DNA from: Anseranas semipalmata
Taxonomy: Eukaryota; Chordata; Aves; Anseriformes; Anseranatidae
Reading direction: 5' to 3'
DNA length: 64,000 bases
Assembly (NCBI GenBank): GCA_013399115.1
Contig: VXAA01005234.1
Span: 1,120,054 to 1,184,053, forward strand
Shown: positions 1 through 27,200 of the stretch, piece by piece
Layout: each line of letters opens with the position of its first letter
Position numbering within the stretch: position 1 is the first letter of the stretch
The notes under the pieces: generated by a model
Told to the model about the DNA's origin: nothing
Database searches by the model: none
Seen by the model: only the letters and a program-made list of their open reading frames with translations
Program-made: the position numbers and the translations under genes

Positions 1-607
1 TGAAATGCATACTGTACCACAGTAAAGTGTCATTCAATACACAAAACAAAATCCATATACTTCAATAGATTAAAGATTAAATCAATCGGTAGTCCTTTGC
101 AGACACTCAGGGTGCAGTGCAATGTCCCATTGCTCCTGCTTTGAAGTTGGGGAGAAACAGAATTCAAATGTTTTTTAGTGAATATTCTCCCAGATAGTCT
201 GCAAAATGCTATCACATCAGCACAAACACTCCCATTTCATATGAACACACAAATATAATTTCTTTTAACCACCTGTAAGTGATCTGTCCCAGATGCGAAA
301 TATCGCTTTCTAACCACAGCATCTCAACTTGCCATCTAAAAAGCAGACAAACTTTAGATGCATTTTATTTCGGCTTAGGGAAAACTTACATCTTTTAATC
401 GGTCAGTATATAAAGGCACGTGCACGTACACACACATAAAAAAAACACACACAAACAGACCTCCTTCCTTTTCAAGTCCATTTAGCTCAGTGCTGGAATT
501 TACAGTTTACCTTTACATAGACCAATTTCGAATAATCACAAAAGGAAAAAAAAAATCACTCAATTCTAAGAAAAATTAGACATGTATAATATCACACAGC
601 TGTATAC
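1..607 (-). other. CLPX intron 7 (partial)
   Basis: AT-rich intronic sequence after the donor at 607-606. It contains a CA-rich stretch near 421-460. No exon-like reading frame for the continuation of Walker A is present, so the next exon is off the left edge. Confidence 0.85.
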
Positions 608-16188
<15,581 letters not shown>

Positions 16189-16212
16189 GGTGCGGCCGCG
16201 GCCCGGCCCGGC

Positions 16213-16244
16213 NNNNNNNNNNNNNNNNNNNNNNNNNNNNNNNN
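16213..16244. other. Assembly gap (32 N)
   Basis: A run of N in the CLPX 5' UTR/promoter, flanked by extreme GC. Confidence 1.
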
Positions 16245-16352
16245 CGCGCGGCCCGCTGGCCGGCGTCACCGCGCACTCCCCTGCGGACTACCGCTTCCGG
16301 CAGGCAGCGCGCAGCGCGCCGCGCCCACCGCCGCCCCAGCGCCCGCGCGAGG

Positions 16353-16372
16353 CCTTCTGGGAGATGTAGTCC
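16353..16372 (-). promoter_or_regulatory. ZNF143-type (SBS) element, copy 1
   Basis: Plus strand ccttctgggagatgtagtcc; read on the minus strand it is GGACTACATCTCCCAGAAGG, close to the known ZNF143/STAF consensus (ACTACAATTCCCAGAATGC class). The position just upstream of a CpG-island start site is typical. Confidence 0.7.
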
Positions 16373-16409
16373 CGGGGGCGAGGCGCGGCCAGCGGCCCCC
16401 GCCGCGGTC

Positions 16410-16429
16410 CATCATGGGACGTGTAGTCC
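16410..16429 (-). promoter_or_regulatory. ZNF143-type (SBS) element, copy 2
   Basis: Plus strand catcatgggacgtgtagtcc, giving GGACTAC plus a TCCCATGATG half on the minus strand. It has the same orientation as copy 1, 57 bases away. The 5' ACTAC core is intact and the centre is more diverged. Confidence 0.55.
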
Positions 16430-16450
16430 GGGCAGCGCGGCGGCTCCCTC

Positions 16451-18180
16451 GGTCCTCCCTCTACACAGCAATTTCAGGCACTTCCTAACTTCTAATTCTA
16501 GAGCGATAATTCACCTCTTTTCTCCCCACACCCGTTTTCATTTTTTACTCGATGTTATTCCCAAATAGACATAGTCTATGTAGGATTTAAGAGACACAAC
16601 CCTGGTGAAAACCCAGCTGGGATTGGCCACCATCTGAGGTTTTCTCATGCCACACAAGAGAAACTTTTGTAACGTGAACCTTTTACTTTTTGCTTCCAAA
16701 TCTTAAATACAATATGCCAAAAATATTTCCCATAAATCTCAGAAGTATTTTTTAAAAAGCCTTTCATAAAAAAAAAAATCAAACTGAAGCAGCAGTTGAA
16801 AATGGTTAAGCAAAATGAAACAACTTTGGGAGAGAGATGAAATGATGCCTTTTATCATGGGTGATACTCAGTCAGAGAGGGAAAAAATGACACACGGGTG
16901 CCAATCAGTCAAACTTATCCATTAGACATAGCTCATGGAGAATACACCTACAACTGACAGGCTTGTATAGGTCTTTCAGCTCACCTTCAATTCCTATTTG
17001 TCACATACTGATTAAACGAAACTAATTGATCCCAACTGTTAATTTTAGTAATGACTCAGAGACAGGAATACATTACCTGACACCAATTAACTTGAGTTGC
17101 CCTGAAGCAAATGCCAAAGGCCACGATAACAGCAGATAATCCACACCATGCCACGCAACTGCATACAGGATGAACGCTGATTGCCATTTTTAACTTCTGC
17201 TAAAGTCTGGATGGTTTTTAATCCTTGTAAAATACAGGTTTAACACTACCACCTACAGCCAGACAGCTGCCGTTCTGATTTTAATCTGTATTAAATCCAC
17301 TACTGTGTTTCCTTTCCAGAGCTTTTGAGGGAGCTAGGCAGGAATAGCAGGTTAGGCTCAAGGACATATCGAAATGCGCTGGAACAGCTTTTATCGCTGT
17401 TTGTCTTGCAATCACAAATCACGACAGCATGGAGAGGAGAGCAGTACCGGTTGCAGCACGCTGCTGTGAATAAAGGTTTGTTACCTGGTTCATGGTGCGT
17501 TTGGACCATAACAGCAATAGGATGGTGATCTCAGCCAGTCCCTCTGAATCCCTCTTATACTCGAAAATACGTGAAAGTACTGAAAATAGATCAGTAAAAT
17601 GCTACTTATGAAAGATGATTTGAATGAAAAATTTTCCAGCTCAGAGCTTTACCTGCGTAAGTTTCTTTATATATGAAAGATGGGCAGTGCTGTTACACCT
17701 CTTGTAACTCAATTTGCCATATTATTGGTACCCTGTTACCTTTTTTGATTAGTGAGGTTTATTCTCTGAAAGTCCTTTATGGCCACTTCCCTCCATTTTT
17801 AGCATAAGCTGGAATTTAGCTTTTTTTAAAATAAATTTTCTCTGATGGATGAATGATGAAAAGATCCAGATCTTGTACGAGAAGAGCCAGCACCACGTCA
17901 CATTCAGATCCAGGGAGTGAGATAACACGTATTAAAAGTAAGACCTCGCCTGGAAAATGCAGCGTTTCACTGAGATCAGTCGAGATTTCTCACGTGCACC
18001 AACAAATAACACTCTCTCCCGCAGGGTGGCGGTGACAGATCACAGTGAAGCCGGCGCCGTGCAGAGCGGCGGCAGACAAGAGGGAAGCACAACCAGAGAA
18101 CCGTTCCGCCTTTTTTCTACCTCACAGACAAAGTCTGGAAGCTCTGGAGACGTGCGGCGGGAGAAGGGCAGCGCCCGCCC
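16451..18180. other. CLPX-SPG21 intergenic spacer
   Basis: About 1.7 kb of moderately AT-rich sequence between the two divergent promoters. No reading frame, RNA gene or repeat that I could recognise is visible. Confidence 0.6.
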
Positions 18181-18248
18181 AGCCTGAGGGGCGGTAATGG
18201 CGGCAGCGCCCCTCACAGCCCACCGACCAACCACCGCCCCGCGAAGAG

Positions 18249-18258
18249 GCCACGTGAC
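18249..18258 (+). promoter_or_regulatory. E-box / CLEAR-like site 1
   Basis: GCCACGTGAC, a palindromic CACGTG core with the flanks used by USF and TFEB/MITF-family factors. It is the exact reverse complement of the site at 18339-18348. Confidence 0.5.
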
Positions 18259-18266
18259 CCCCCGTC

Positions 18267-18314
18267 TCCGCCTCGGTAGCAATGGGTTCCCTTCTTCCGC
18301 CTCGGTAGCAATGG
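18267..18314 (+). repeat. Duplicated 19-mer in SPG21 promoter
   Basis: The sequence tccgcctcggtagcaatgg occurs at 18267-18285 and again at 18296-18314 (offset 29). Both copies lie between the two E-boxes. Confidence 0.85.
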
Positions 18315-18338
18315 CGGCCGCCCCCGCCCTACCTCCCC

Positions 18339-18348
18339 GTCACGTGGC
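18339..18348 (-). promoter_or_regulatory. E-box / CLEAR-like site 2
   Basis: GTCACGTGGC, the exact reverse complement of the site at 18249-18258 and 90 bases from it. Nine of its ten bases match the TFEB CLEAR consensus GTCACGTGAC. Confidence 0.5.
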
Positions 18349-18458
18349 CGGCGCGGGCTCAGCACCCGGAAGTAGCGGCCGGCGGCGGGGCCCCCGCTTG
18401 GCTGCGGCGGGGGAGGCGGAAGAGGAGAGCGGCGCTCCCGCCACCCCCACCGGGCCGG

Positions 18459-18459
18459 N
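18459..18459. other. Single undetermined base
   Basis: One N within the GC-rich SPG21 promoter. Confidence 1.
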
Positions 18460-18700
18460 TTGTGGCCGGGGAGGGGGCCCGGTGCCGCGGGGGTGGGCAG
18501 CCGGGGCTGGGGGCCAGGGGAAGGCACCTGCCCGGGGCTCTCCTTCCTCGCCGCCCCCGCTTGGCGGCCGGGAAGCCGCCGTGGCCCCGGTGCTGCCGGT
18601 TCAGGGCTCGCCCGTGGGAGCGGGCCCCACGCGAGAGCGGCTGCGTGGCGGCCCCGGTGGCAGGGCCGAACGCCTCCCGACCCGGTAACGGGGGGGAAGC

Positions 18701-21176
18701 GTCGCTGCCGTGGCGGGAGCCCACAAGGAGAGCATTGCTGAGTGCTCGGAATGCACCCGGAGGGGTTCCTTTATCAGAGGAACTCTTAGAAAGAGCGTGG
18801 AGTTCTTCAGGCTGTTTGTTTTTCCTGAAAATGAAACTCGGGTCTTTAGAGGATCGGTCACGGACAGCGTCGGGTTCTTTATTTGTGACTTGGGTTACGT
18901 TTGCTGCTCCATTTCCTGTTCCGAGCTCACGGTTCAGCTTTTCTCTGGCTGGAAAAGCACACGGTCCTTGTTGACGCACGCATTTGCGTGCACAAACTTA
19001 GTGCCGCGTTTCTGTGTCGAGGAAAAAATATTTTGGTGTTTCCATAAAAACTCCTATAATCAAAGAAAACCTGTTTACCTTTGCCTTAAGAGGGGCCAGA
19101 CCCCAGGAGCGGCAGTCACTGATGCACCTGCGCAAGAAAGGAGCTGAAATCCGTGCAGGTCCTGGTGGCCAGCGGTTCACTTCCACCGGTGGTAACAGGG
19201 ACCGGGGAAGCTCAAACCCTAAGTGTCAGCCAGACTCATTCTGCTGGGGGGCAGGCCAGGGGGCAGCGGTAGGACAAAGTTCCGCTGGATCATGCCCGTT
19301 ACTTACCTCGTTACTTACCTCGTCTAACGACAGACAGCTTCACGCTCCCCAGTGATGTGCCAGCCCACAAATTAGCTTAATGGTGCTGAGAGATGGAGAT
19401 GGCAGAAAGAGAGGTGATCGCGGTGGGAAGACGTTGCTGACCATTTACAGTGACCAGAATTATTGGCAGAAAGTCCTTGTCTTCGTGTCTGCGTGCAGGC
19501 GTTGCCTGGCGTGGTGAGGCCCCGACCGTGACTCGTGGTTTTTGACCGTGCTGTAATACAACACTCGGAGAGACCGTGCTGTTTTAAGGCATTTGCTGTA
19601 ATTTGTTATTTGTGCCATAAGTTTGTCACACCATGTTTTGCTGAATGGCTTTTTGAAAACTAATTAAAGCATGGCTATGGAAAGGAATTAGACTGAAGTG
19701 CTGTTTCTTTCAGTAATGACCAGCTGTCCCCCTTAGTCCAGAAATGTGTGTGTGCCTGCTCTGCTTCGCAGGCTGGCAGAAAAGGTATTCTTACCTCCAC
19801 TGTAGTTTTATGTGCTGCCAGACTATGACAAATAGCAGAATAGTTGATGCAAGCACTGAAATGAAGCCACGTAAAATTGAAATGAGGGCCATGCAGCTGA
19901 ATTTCCTACCTCTGAAACCCCTGTTAGGCGTGAAAGATGTATCGCCCAGCTATATGTGGAACATGTGCCGTCTTGTGACTTAGGAGGTACTTTCTTTTAA
20001 AGTTCATGTTTCCTGTACTTGAGAAATAGCAAATGAAGACTGAAAGATGAGGAAATAGTAAATAACTGCTAATCCAGCTGTAACCCTAAAAGCTAATTGA
20101 ACCTGCACACTGGCAGCTTTTCTGCAAGATTAAATTAATTTGAATGACTTGCAGAACATATTGAGGTTCGTTCTTTGTCAAGAATTAAGAAACAAAAACT
20201 ATTGATTTATATTTGGCAAGTGTTAAGTAACAAGATCGAAAGTTGCTGTGTTTTATTATGCTCAGTGCTGTGGATGAATACAAGAAAATAACCTCCTGAG
20301 GCACTTGGCTCTCAGGGTAAAGCTATGAAGTCTGCAAGCTTCGAAACTGTTTGATACCATCTGTTGTATAAATGGAAGCTAATGGTCTAATGTTGCTTTA
20401 AAAAGTTAAATCTAGAAGTTATCTAAGTTGTTTATTACAAATTAATGGAGTATTGTAAGAAACTTTCACTATATGCAGTTGTACATTCTGACTTGAATAT
20501 GTATTTCAGGTTAAACTAGTGGATTTCTGTGTGGATCTGATTCTGAAATCAATTAGTTTTGTATTAATTGGTGTGCTTCCAGGATATCTTTGTTCATAAC
20601 TCCTGACAAGAGCTGGCTTCTGTGTGGGTAGATATAAGACCTCAGGACTCTTTTGTGAAGTAAGCTTCAGGTCAGCTGATGTTCCCCATGGGCCTCGGGA
20701 CTCCTTTGGTCAGTTGTCCTGAGACTAAGAGCATGGTCTGAATACTTAGGCAGTAAGTTCATGAAATAATGTCGATCTAAACTGCTGACTGAATTGTACG
20801 AATATCTATTAGATATGAATTTGGAGTACTTTATGAAGTTAAATTTAAAAACAAAGCAAAAATATGCTCTAGCTTTTAAGCCACTTGCAGCCTGCAACAC
20901 AATTGTCTTTCTCTACAACTGTTATCCAGGAATGCTCTGTTACAAAAGCATTGTCATTTCCTAATTAGCGGTACAGTAAGGTAGTCAGGTGACTGCCTCT
21001 TGGGAGCACAATTACATGGTTTGTGATGAAAACCGAGGATAAGTAAACCTGGTGCGAGTCAGAGGTGGTATAACCAACTGATGTGAGCAATGCTTTGTGT
21101 GTGTGGCACAGCTTTTGCGTGCCGCCTAAGGTAAACCTGTGTTCTTGCTTTCAAACATTGTCTTTCTTTGTTTCAG
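18701..21176 (+). other. SPG21 5' intron (probable)
   Basis: Sequence between the CpG island and the first coding exon, ending in a good acceptor (tttctttgtttcag). No coding exon is seen. A 12-base tandem at 19297-19320 reads as two consensus donors on the minus strand. Confidence 0.55.
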
Positions 21177-21207
21177 GCTGACCTAAACTGAGTTTTTTCT
21201 AAACATC

Positions 21208-21270
21208 ATGGGAGAGATTAAAGTCTCTCCTGACTATAACTGGTTCAGAAGCACGGTTCCTCTTAAAAAG
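21208..21270 (+). CDS. SPG21: SPG21 coding exon 1
   Basis: The exon runs 21177-21270, with coding from the ATG at 21208. It encodes [20 protein letters not shown] and one further Lys. The acceptor is tttcag and the donor AAAAAG|gtacgt, phase 0. Confidence 0.95.
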
Positions 21271-24200
21271 GTACGTTCAACTGCAATGGGCGTGTGTGCA
21301 ACATCTCTCCTTTTGCTTTGCGGTGGGGGCATTAAGCAGTTTGACTCCGGTTAACGCAGAACAGTTGTGGCTGGGCTAGTGCCCTGGCTCGTCTAGCCGA
21401 ACAGTTGTCCCACGAGTGCATGAAAGCATGCTGTTCATTTTCACATGCTTTTGGGCGATCGCTTCCGCAGCAGCTCGCGGTTGTGAGCCGGGGCAGCGGT
21501 GGCTGGCGTCCTGGTGCCAGCTGTGTCCGAGCACGTGCCAGGGACCGTGTGCGTGGCCTCGCGGAGCTGCTGGCGAGCTGTGCCGCACCAAGGCAGTGCA
21601 GCCAACCTGGCTGTGATGCTGCCCTGCTGCCAGAGCCACCTCCATGGTTCCTACACCTCGGCCTCAGGCTGAAGCAGAGCACCCGAAGGCAGCTTCTCGG
21701 CAGTGAGGCTGCAGGCAGGGCTCCGCAGAGTGGAGAGATGCCTTAGCTGCAGTGGAAAAAGGCAAAGCTTCTTCTGCTTCATGTCCTTTAGATGGCTTCT
21801 GCTTATCACGCTGTCCAACCACTTTCCCCTCTTGCTTGGATTTCTCCACTTCCTTTCACTGAACCGCAGGAGAGTGCTCGGGGTGTGCAGCACTTGAACT
21901 TCTCCATACGTGCAGAGCAGCAGAGGGCACAGAGTACTGCACACGTAGCTCCTGACCCCGGCTCGCTCTCCCACATACCTTTGTAGATAAGGCTTGCTGA
22001 GGCTGTGGTTACAGAATAACTGGCAGCAGCAGCCCGGACTCCTGCCGGACTGAAGGACCATCTTGCCTTGACACCCCTCAGGGCTACGCTGACTTCCAGC
22101 TGGTTCAGTTCCCTAATCTGGATGGCTTTGTGGGCTGCAGGATGGTGCTGGCAGCAGAGGCGAGAGCAGCACTACCTCTTTCAACAGCAAATCGGTTGCA
22201 GTTGGGCCACCCTAAAGGGATTGTGTCCCCAGACCTAAGAACAATGCTTAAATATGCCTAGCATTGTTTCTGCTGAGCACTGTGTGGCTTCCTCTAAGAA
22301 ATTACCTTTATGAAAGGGTTGCAGGATGTTCTGTTCAGGGTTTCTCATTCACTTTTGCCACCCATGTATGTTCTATAAATAAGAAAGATCTGCCTGCTCT
22401 ACCTAGACTCTGGTTATCCATCTTCTTCCCATTTCTGGCCAGTACCAGGGCCTGTCTGTACCACGCTGTTGCCTCCAGGCAGTGCCTGGCTGGGCCAGCG
22501 AAGCAGGGCGGCAGTACTTGAGCGGGGAGCTGTCGGGTGCTCCGAGGCTACGCTTTGTGGGGTGCAGTGCAGCAGATGAAAGGAACTGGAGGATGTGGTT
22601 GCAAAGGTACATGCTGCTGCTCCCGTGGGGACTGCGTGGCACTGCAGCTCGCTGCCAGGAGCCACTGCCTTCAGCTGCTGCGGGCTATTTGGGATTTCAT
22701 AAATGAGAACGTGTGTAAGCTGAAGCTGCTGTTGACGGGGCTTCTGGTGACCTTCAGACTCGGGGATACCTTTCCCTCTCGAGTGATTCCGCCAACTCCA
22801 AAGTAAAGTGATGCCACAGCAATGAATGTTGGGTGTAAAGAAGGTAAAATAAACGAGTCCTGGCTTCAGAGTGGAGGGGGAAAGTACATTTGCTTGCGTT
22901 ATCCTCCCAAAGGCTTAGGCAAAGCACGTGCACTACAGAGGAAGGAATGACCAACCTTCATTGCTGCTGATCAGCACACTGCTGTCAGATTGACCTAAGG
23001 AAGCAGAGCCAGAGCTGTTCGCTTGAAAACAGCATAAGATGCTCCTCCTGAAAGCAGCAGGAAATGCACGGCTCCATTGCCCTTCCGGCTCTCGTCAGAT
23101 ACGGGAAGTACAGCACAGAAAATAACATTCTTCAGCCAAGTCTTCAGCTCTGCCTCTGAGCCTCCACTTGGGTTTGTGGCCCCTCAAGGCAGACAAGTGC
23201 CACAGGGCGAGTCCTTGCTCGGGCGTATGATGCTTCAGCTCAGATGAACATTCAACCTGAAGGTCATTCAGCAGTTCTTCTTGGAGGAAAATTGGAGTAT
23301 CACTTCAAATGAGTGGTGGTTTTTCAAATGCAGCAGCGGTTCTTTATCACAAGGTAGCAAAGAGGGGATTTTTGCGGGCGGGTAGGCAGCCTTCAGTTGA
23401 GAAGTGATGGAGAGACCCATGATTTCTCCTGCGAGGAGTGGGGGGACTGGGGGTTCCTCCTTGGAACCAGGAGCTGCAGCCACGTAAGTCGTTGTTGTGG
23501 CTGACGTACTGAGTGTCAGCACGGGTACTGCAGCTTCCCGAGCCTACAGTGAAGAAGGAGGGAGCACAAATTAGGGTTGAATCAGACTGGACCCTGTACC
23601 TGTGTATAGGAGTCTCCTCAAAATACACCACTTGCTGTCTTAAGTCCTTACTAAAAGTCATCAGCAGAGGACACCCTGGTTCTGCTAAACCCAAGGGAAG
23701 TTCTGCCCCTTGTTTCAGTGAGGTGCGGATTTTACCCTTTTGGTAAACTGTAGGTGATCTTGATTGATAGATCTGGACAAGAAAAAAAAACTGGTGACCT
23801 ATCAAATCAGCATTTAACCATGCCAATGTCTGTGTACACAGCACTTAGCATTGTTTTGTGCTGCAGTTAAACTATCCAGTATGTGGTTAGAAATCAAACA
23901 GAAGAATTGTTTAAACCTCCTGGTTCATTGTCTGGGCTTGAGGAAAGAAACTGTCTCTGAGCCTCAGTTCCCTGGACGTGAGCTAACTTTGTTTATGTGA
24001 TTGCAGGGAGTGTGCAAAGTAAGGTGTTGCTTCACCTTTGGAAATACTCCTAAAGATAAACAGCACCTTTGAGTGTCTCCAAAGTTACTATAGAACAGCA
24101 GCTGAGAACTGCTAGTTCTGGAGCTCTGGAGTTGCGTGCAAAGGGTTGGTTTTGGGAGGTTTTAGGAGGACTTTCAGGCAAGTTTTTTTTTTTTTTTTAA

Positions 24201-27200
24201 ACTGTTTCAGTGGTCTGGGAAGGCCTGGTATGCAGTCTCTTTTTTTTTTCCTTTTTTTTTTTTTTGGTGCCGACTTTACAAAACAACAGTATCATGTGAT
24301 TTCTTACATGTTCCCAGAGCCTGAAATACCGGCTTTATTACAAGCAGATTTGTTAATCAAGCAAATGTTATTTGTGATACTGCTCTCTAACTCCCCGAGA
24401 AGCTTAACTGCTGTGATGGGAAAGTCAATTATGCTTGTATGTTGCTATTCAAAAAGTTACAAAATCTTGACACAGAGGAGATGAACTCCTGCTGTGTGAC
24501 GCAGGCTTTCCCCAGAGGTTTGGGCTCCTTGATCTGGTCTGAGCTTCATGCTTTTGCAGGGTTGAGGAAGGTTGAACAAGCATACTAAATATACACAACA
24601 GCTCGTTGGTAGCCAGGCTCCAGCATTGCTAGAAAAGACCTTGACCTAATTCCTATACTTGTAAAGATGATAATTGTGCTAGGACTTCTTGCTTCTGGCA
24701 TGTGATGGGCCCTCCATGAGCAGCTTGTGTGTGCTTAATCTGCTTCAGCCAGCTGTGTGTCCTGGGGACTCCCGAGGCGCTCCCATTGCTTCCCAGGTCA
24801 GCTTTGCAGTGCTGCTTTGGGAGCTGTGTACGCCTGTCTCTAGCAGTCAGATATAACTGTTTCAGACCAATAATTCGTGAGGTTAGCTGCTTAATTCAGT
24901 AGACTTGCACGTATCCAGACCTGTGACATCTTTTGGCCAGTGAATGCAAGTGCCAATGATTAAAAAGCTGACCCTGGGGCAGCGCTGGCTCTTCCAGCCT
25001 GTGGCTGTTGTGTTTGGTCCTGAGACCCCATCTCCTGGGTCTCTCTGCTGGGCCGTGGCACAGAGGCTCCTCTGCCAAGCATATTTTTCTGCCTGGGGAA
25101 TGTTGTATAAACTTGATCCTTTTGGGCACGGCCTTGCTGTTCCCATGATTTATCTCTGAATGCATTTTCAGATCAAGATGTACCACTTCAAACTGCAGAT
25201 AACCGCTCTTCCTCAGAAAGGAAGAGATTTTTTTTTTCCCAGTATAATTTCTGAAATGCAGGCACTGTAAAACCAACATAACTCACTACTTTCAGCCCTT
25301 GTGCTATTTTCCGATTGTCCGTAGAAGGATGAGCTCCCGTGAGATGCCGCGTATCGTGCTGCCGCTGATTCAGCGCAGCGTGGTGTTGGCAATCTAGCTT
25401 ATGTCCGGGCACACAGTATTTGGTGTGACAGTGCGTGCTCGCAGTTGTCTCCAGCTGCATCCGCACAAACGCTGTAATTGCTGTTAGTAAACAGCCTTAG
25501 AGAAGACAGCTATTGTGCCGAGGAATAAAAGATGGTCTTGTTCAAAAGCGTCTTGAGTATTACAATATTTACTGGATGACAAATTTTGTAAAAGCAATCC
25601 TGGAAGCTGGTTGAAGAAACTCATTTCAGCCTTGTGTTTTTCCTCCCCTCTGTGCATCTCTTCTTCCAGATAATAGTCGACGATGATGACAGTAAAGTCT
25701 GGTCGCTGTACGATGCAGGACCCAGGAGCATTCGGTGCCCACTCATATTTCTTCCTCCCGTAAGCGGAACTGCAGATGTGTTTTTCCAGCAAATTTTGGC
25801 ACTGACTGGATGGGGTTACAGAGTTATTGCTGTGAGTATTGCAGTCCTCTGTCAAAGTTCAGTATGTTTGTGTGTGTTGATGTAATTAGAGGTTGGATAA
25901 TGAAGATTAACTTAGTTTTGACAGTAGAATCCCCCCAAAATATGATGCTAGGTTGTACTCCAGAATATGTAGTATGCAGATCCAGGCTGAGATCTGTTGT
26001 ATGTTCACAGAACCATTTATCCAAAGCCTTGTGCGTGCACATTACTAAATTCTCAGTCTGTTTTTTACCTTGTGTGCCATGGACAAGACTCATGTTTGCC
26101 TCCAGCTGGATCTTTGTTAGCCATGAGACAAGTGTATGGGTTAATTCGGGGCTTCTGTGTTTGCCTTAGTGATGATGGATAACCTGGTTCTTAGCCTGTA
26201 TAGCTGCAAATGCTAAGTCACTCCTTAAGATCCGAACAGCCTACTCTTCTGTGGCTTCTCTTCAGCTCCACAGCTGAACTGAAATGATGGATTCGTACAA
26301 TAATATTTCTGCTAAATGGTATGTCTTTGAGTCCTGCTGTACCTCCTGCAGCAATTAACAATGTCTGTACCCACCAACTTTACATGCTACAAAATCACTG
26401 AAAAATCATTCCAGTATCTTCTCCTGCTGCATACAGAATGAAGCGATGCTGCACGCTCCCCAGTGATCTTGCACTGCCGTACTTTCTGTTGTGTATTTTT
26501 GTCTGAGTGAGGGGTAGGTCTTCCTACCTTCTGGCTGTAGGACCTTGCTGAGGAGCTTGAACCTCGTGATACAGGAGAGACAGGTTGTTATCTTGAAACC
26601 TTTAATGTGAGAATTGGTATAACTTTCAAGCAGACAGCTGACAGATACTGGCCAGAGACTGGCTTGTTCTAATTTTTATTATTTTAGTTGCAGTATCCAG
26701 TGTACTGGGATCACCTTGAGTTCTGTGATGGATTCAGAAAACTGTTAGACCACCTTCAGCTGGATAAAGTGAGTGCCTGGAGATGGAGAAATGAATATAT
26801 AGTTGCCATAAAAGCCTAACCTTTGAAAGTCTCATTTAAGAGCAAATGTATAGCATACAACACAAAACCAGCCTATAAATAAAGAGGCTGTGTGGCAAGT
26901 TTACTTTTGAAACTAGTTTATTTTTGAAGGTGAACACCCTCAAAAATTTTGTCTAAATTCACTGCTGTTTTAGGCCTATTAAATTGTATTGATTAACTTC
27001 ATTTTTTCATGAGATCCTGTTTGTAATCCTTCATAACTCATATTGTACAGAATACAACAATAAACTATCTTAGATTGGAATAGCTATGGAAGACGGTGAA
27101 ATGTTCACTTTTTACTTAAGCATGATGAGCACATAGGAATTTGAACTGTCATTTGGAAACACTTCCTTTTTTTCGGTATTTATCATATCCTATAAATTAC

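Larger units (their letters stand above)
18190..18700 (+). promoter_or_regulatory. CpG-island promoter and probable non-coding first exon of SPG21
   Basis: Dense CpG sequence upstream of the first coding exon at 21177. It contains two mirror-image CACGTG E-boxes, a duplicated 19-mer and long G-runs. A plausible 5' UTR donor is GACCCG|gtaacg at 18684/18685, which would splice to the acceptor at 21176. The exact start and first exon cannot be fixed from sequence alone. One undetermined base lies at 18459. Confidence 0.55.

Noticed and set aside
18197..18979. Overlapping 160-206 codon frames on both strands at the SPG21 CpG island
   Set aside because: Pro/Gly/Arg/Ala-rich frames in several phases at once reflect GC content. 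None has family resemblance or fits the SPG21 start.
23347..23844. 165-codon minus-strand frame inside an SPG21 intron
   Set aside because: No recognisable domain, no repeat-like protein signature and no splice context; consistent with chance.
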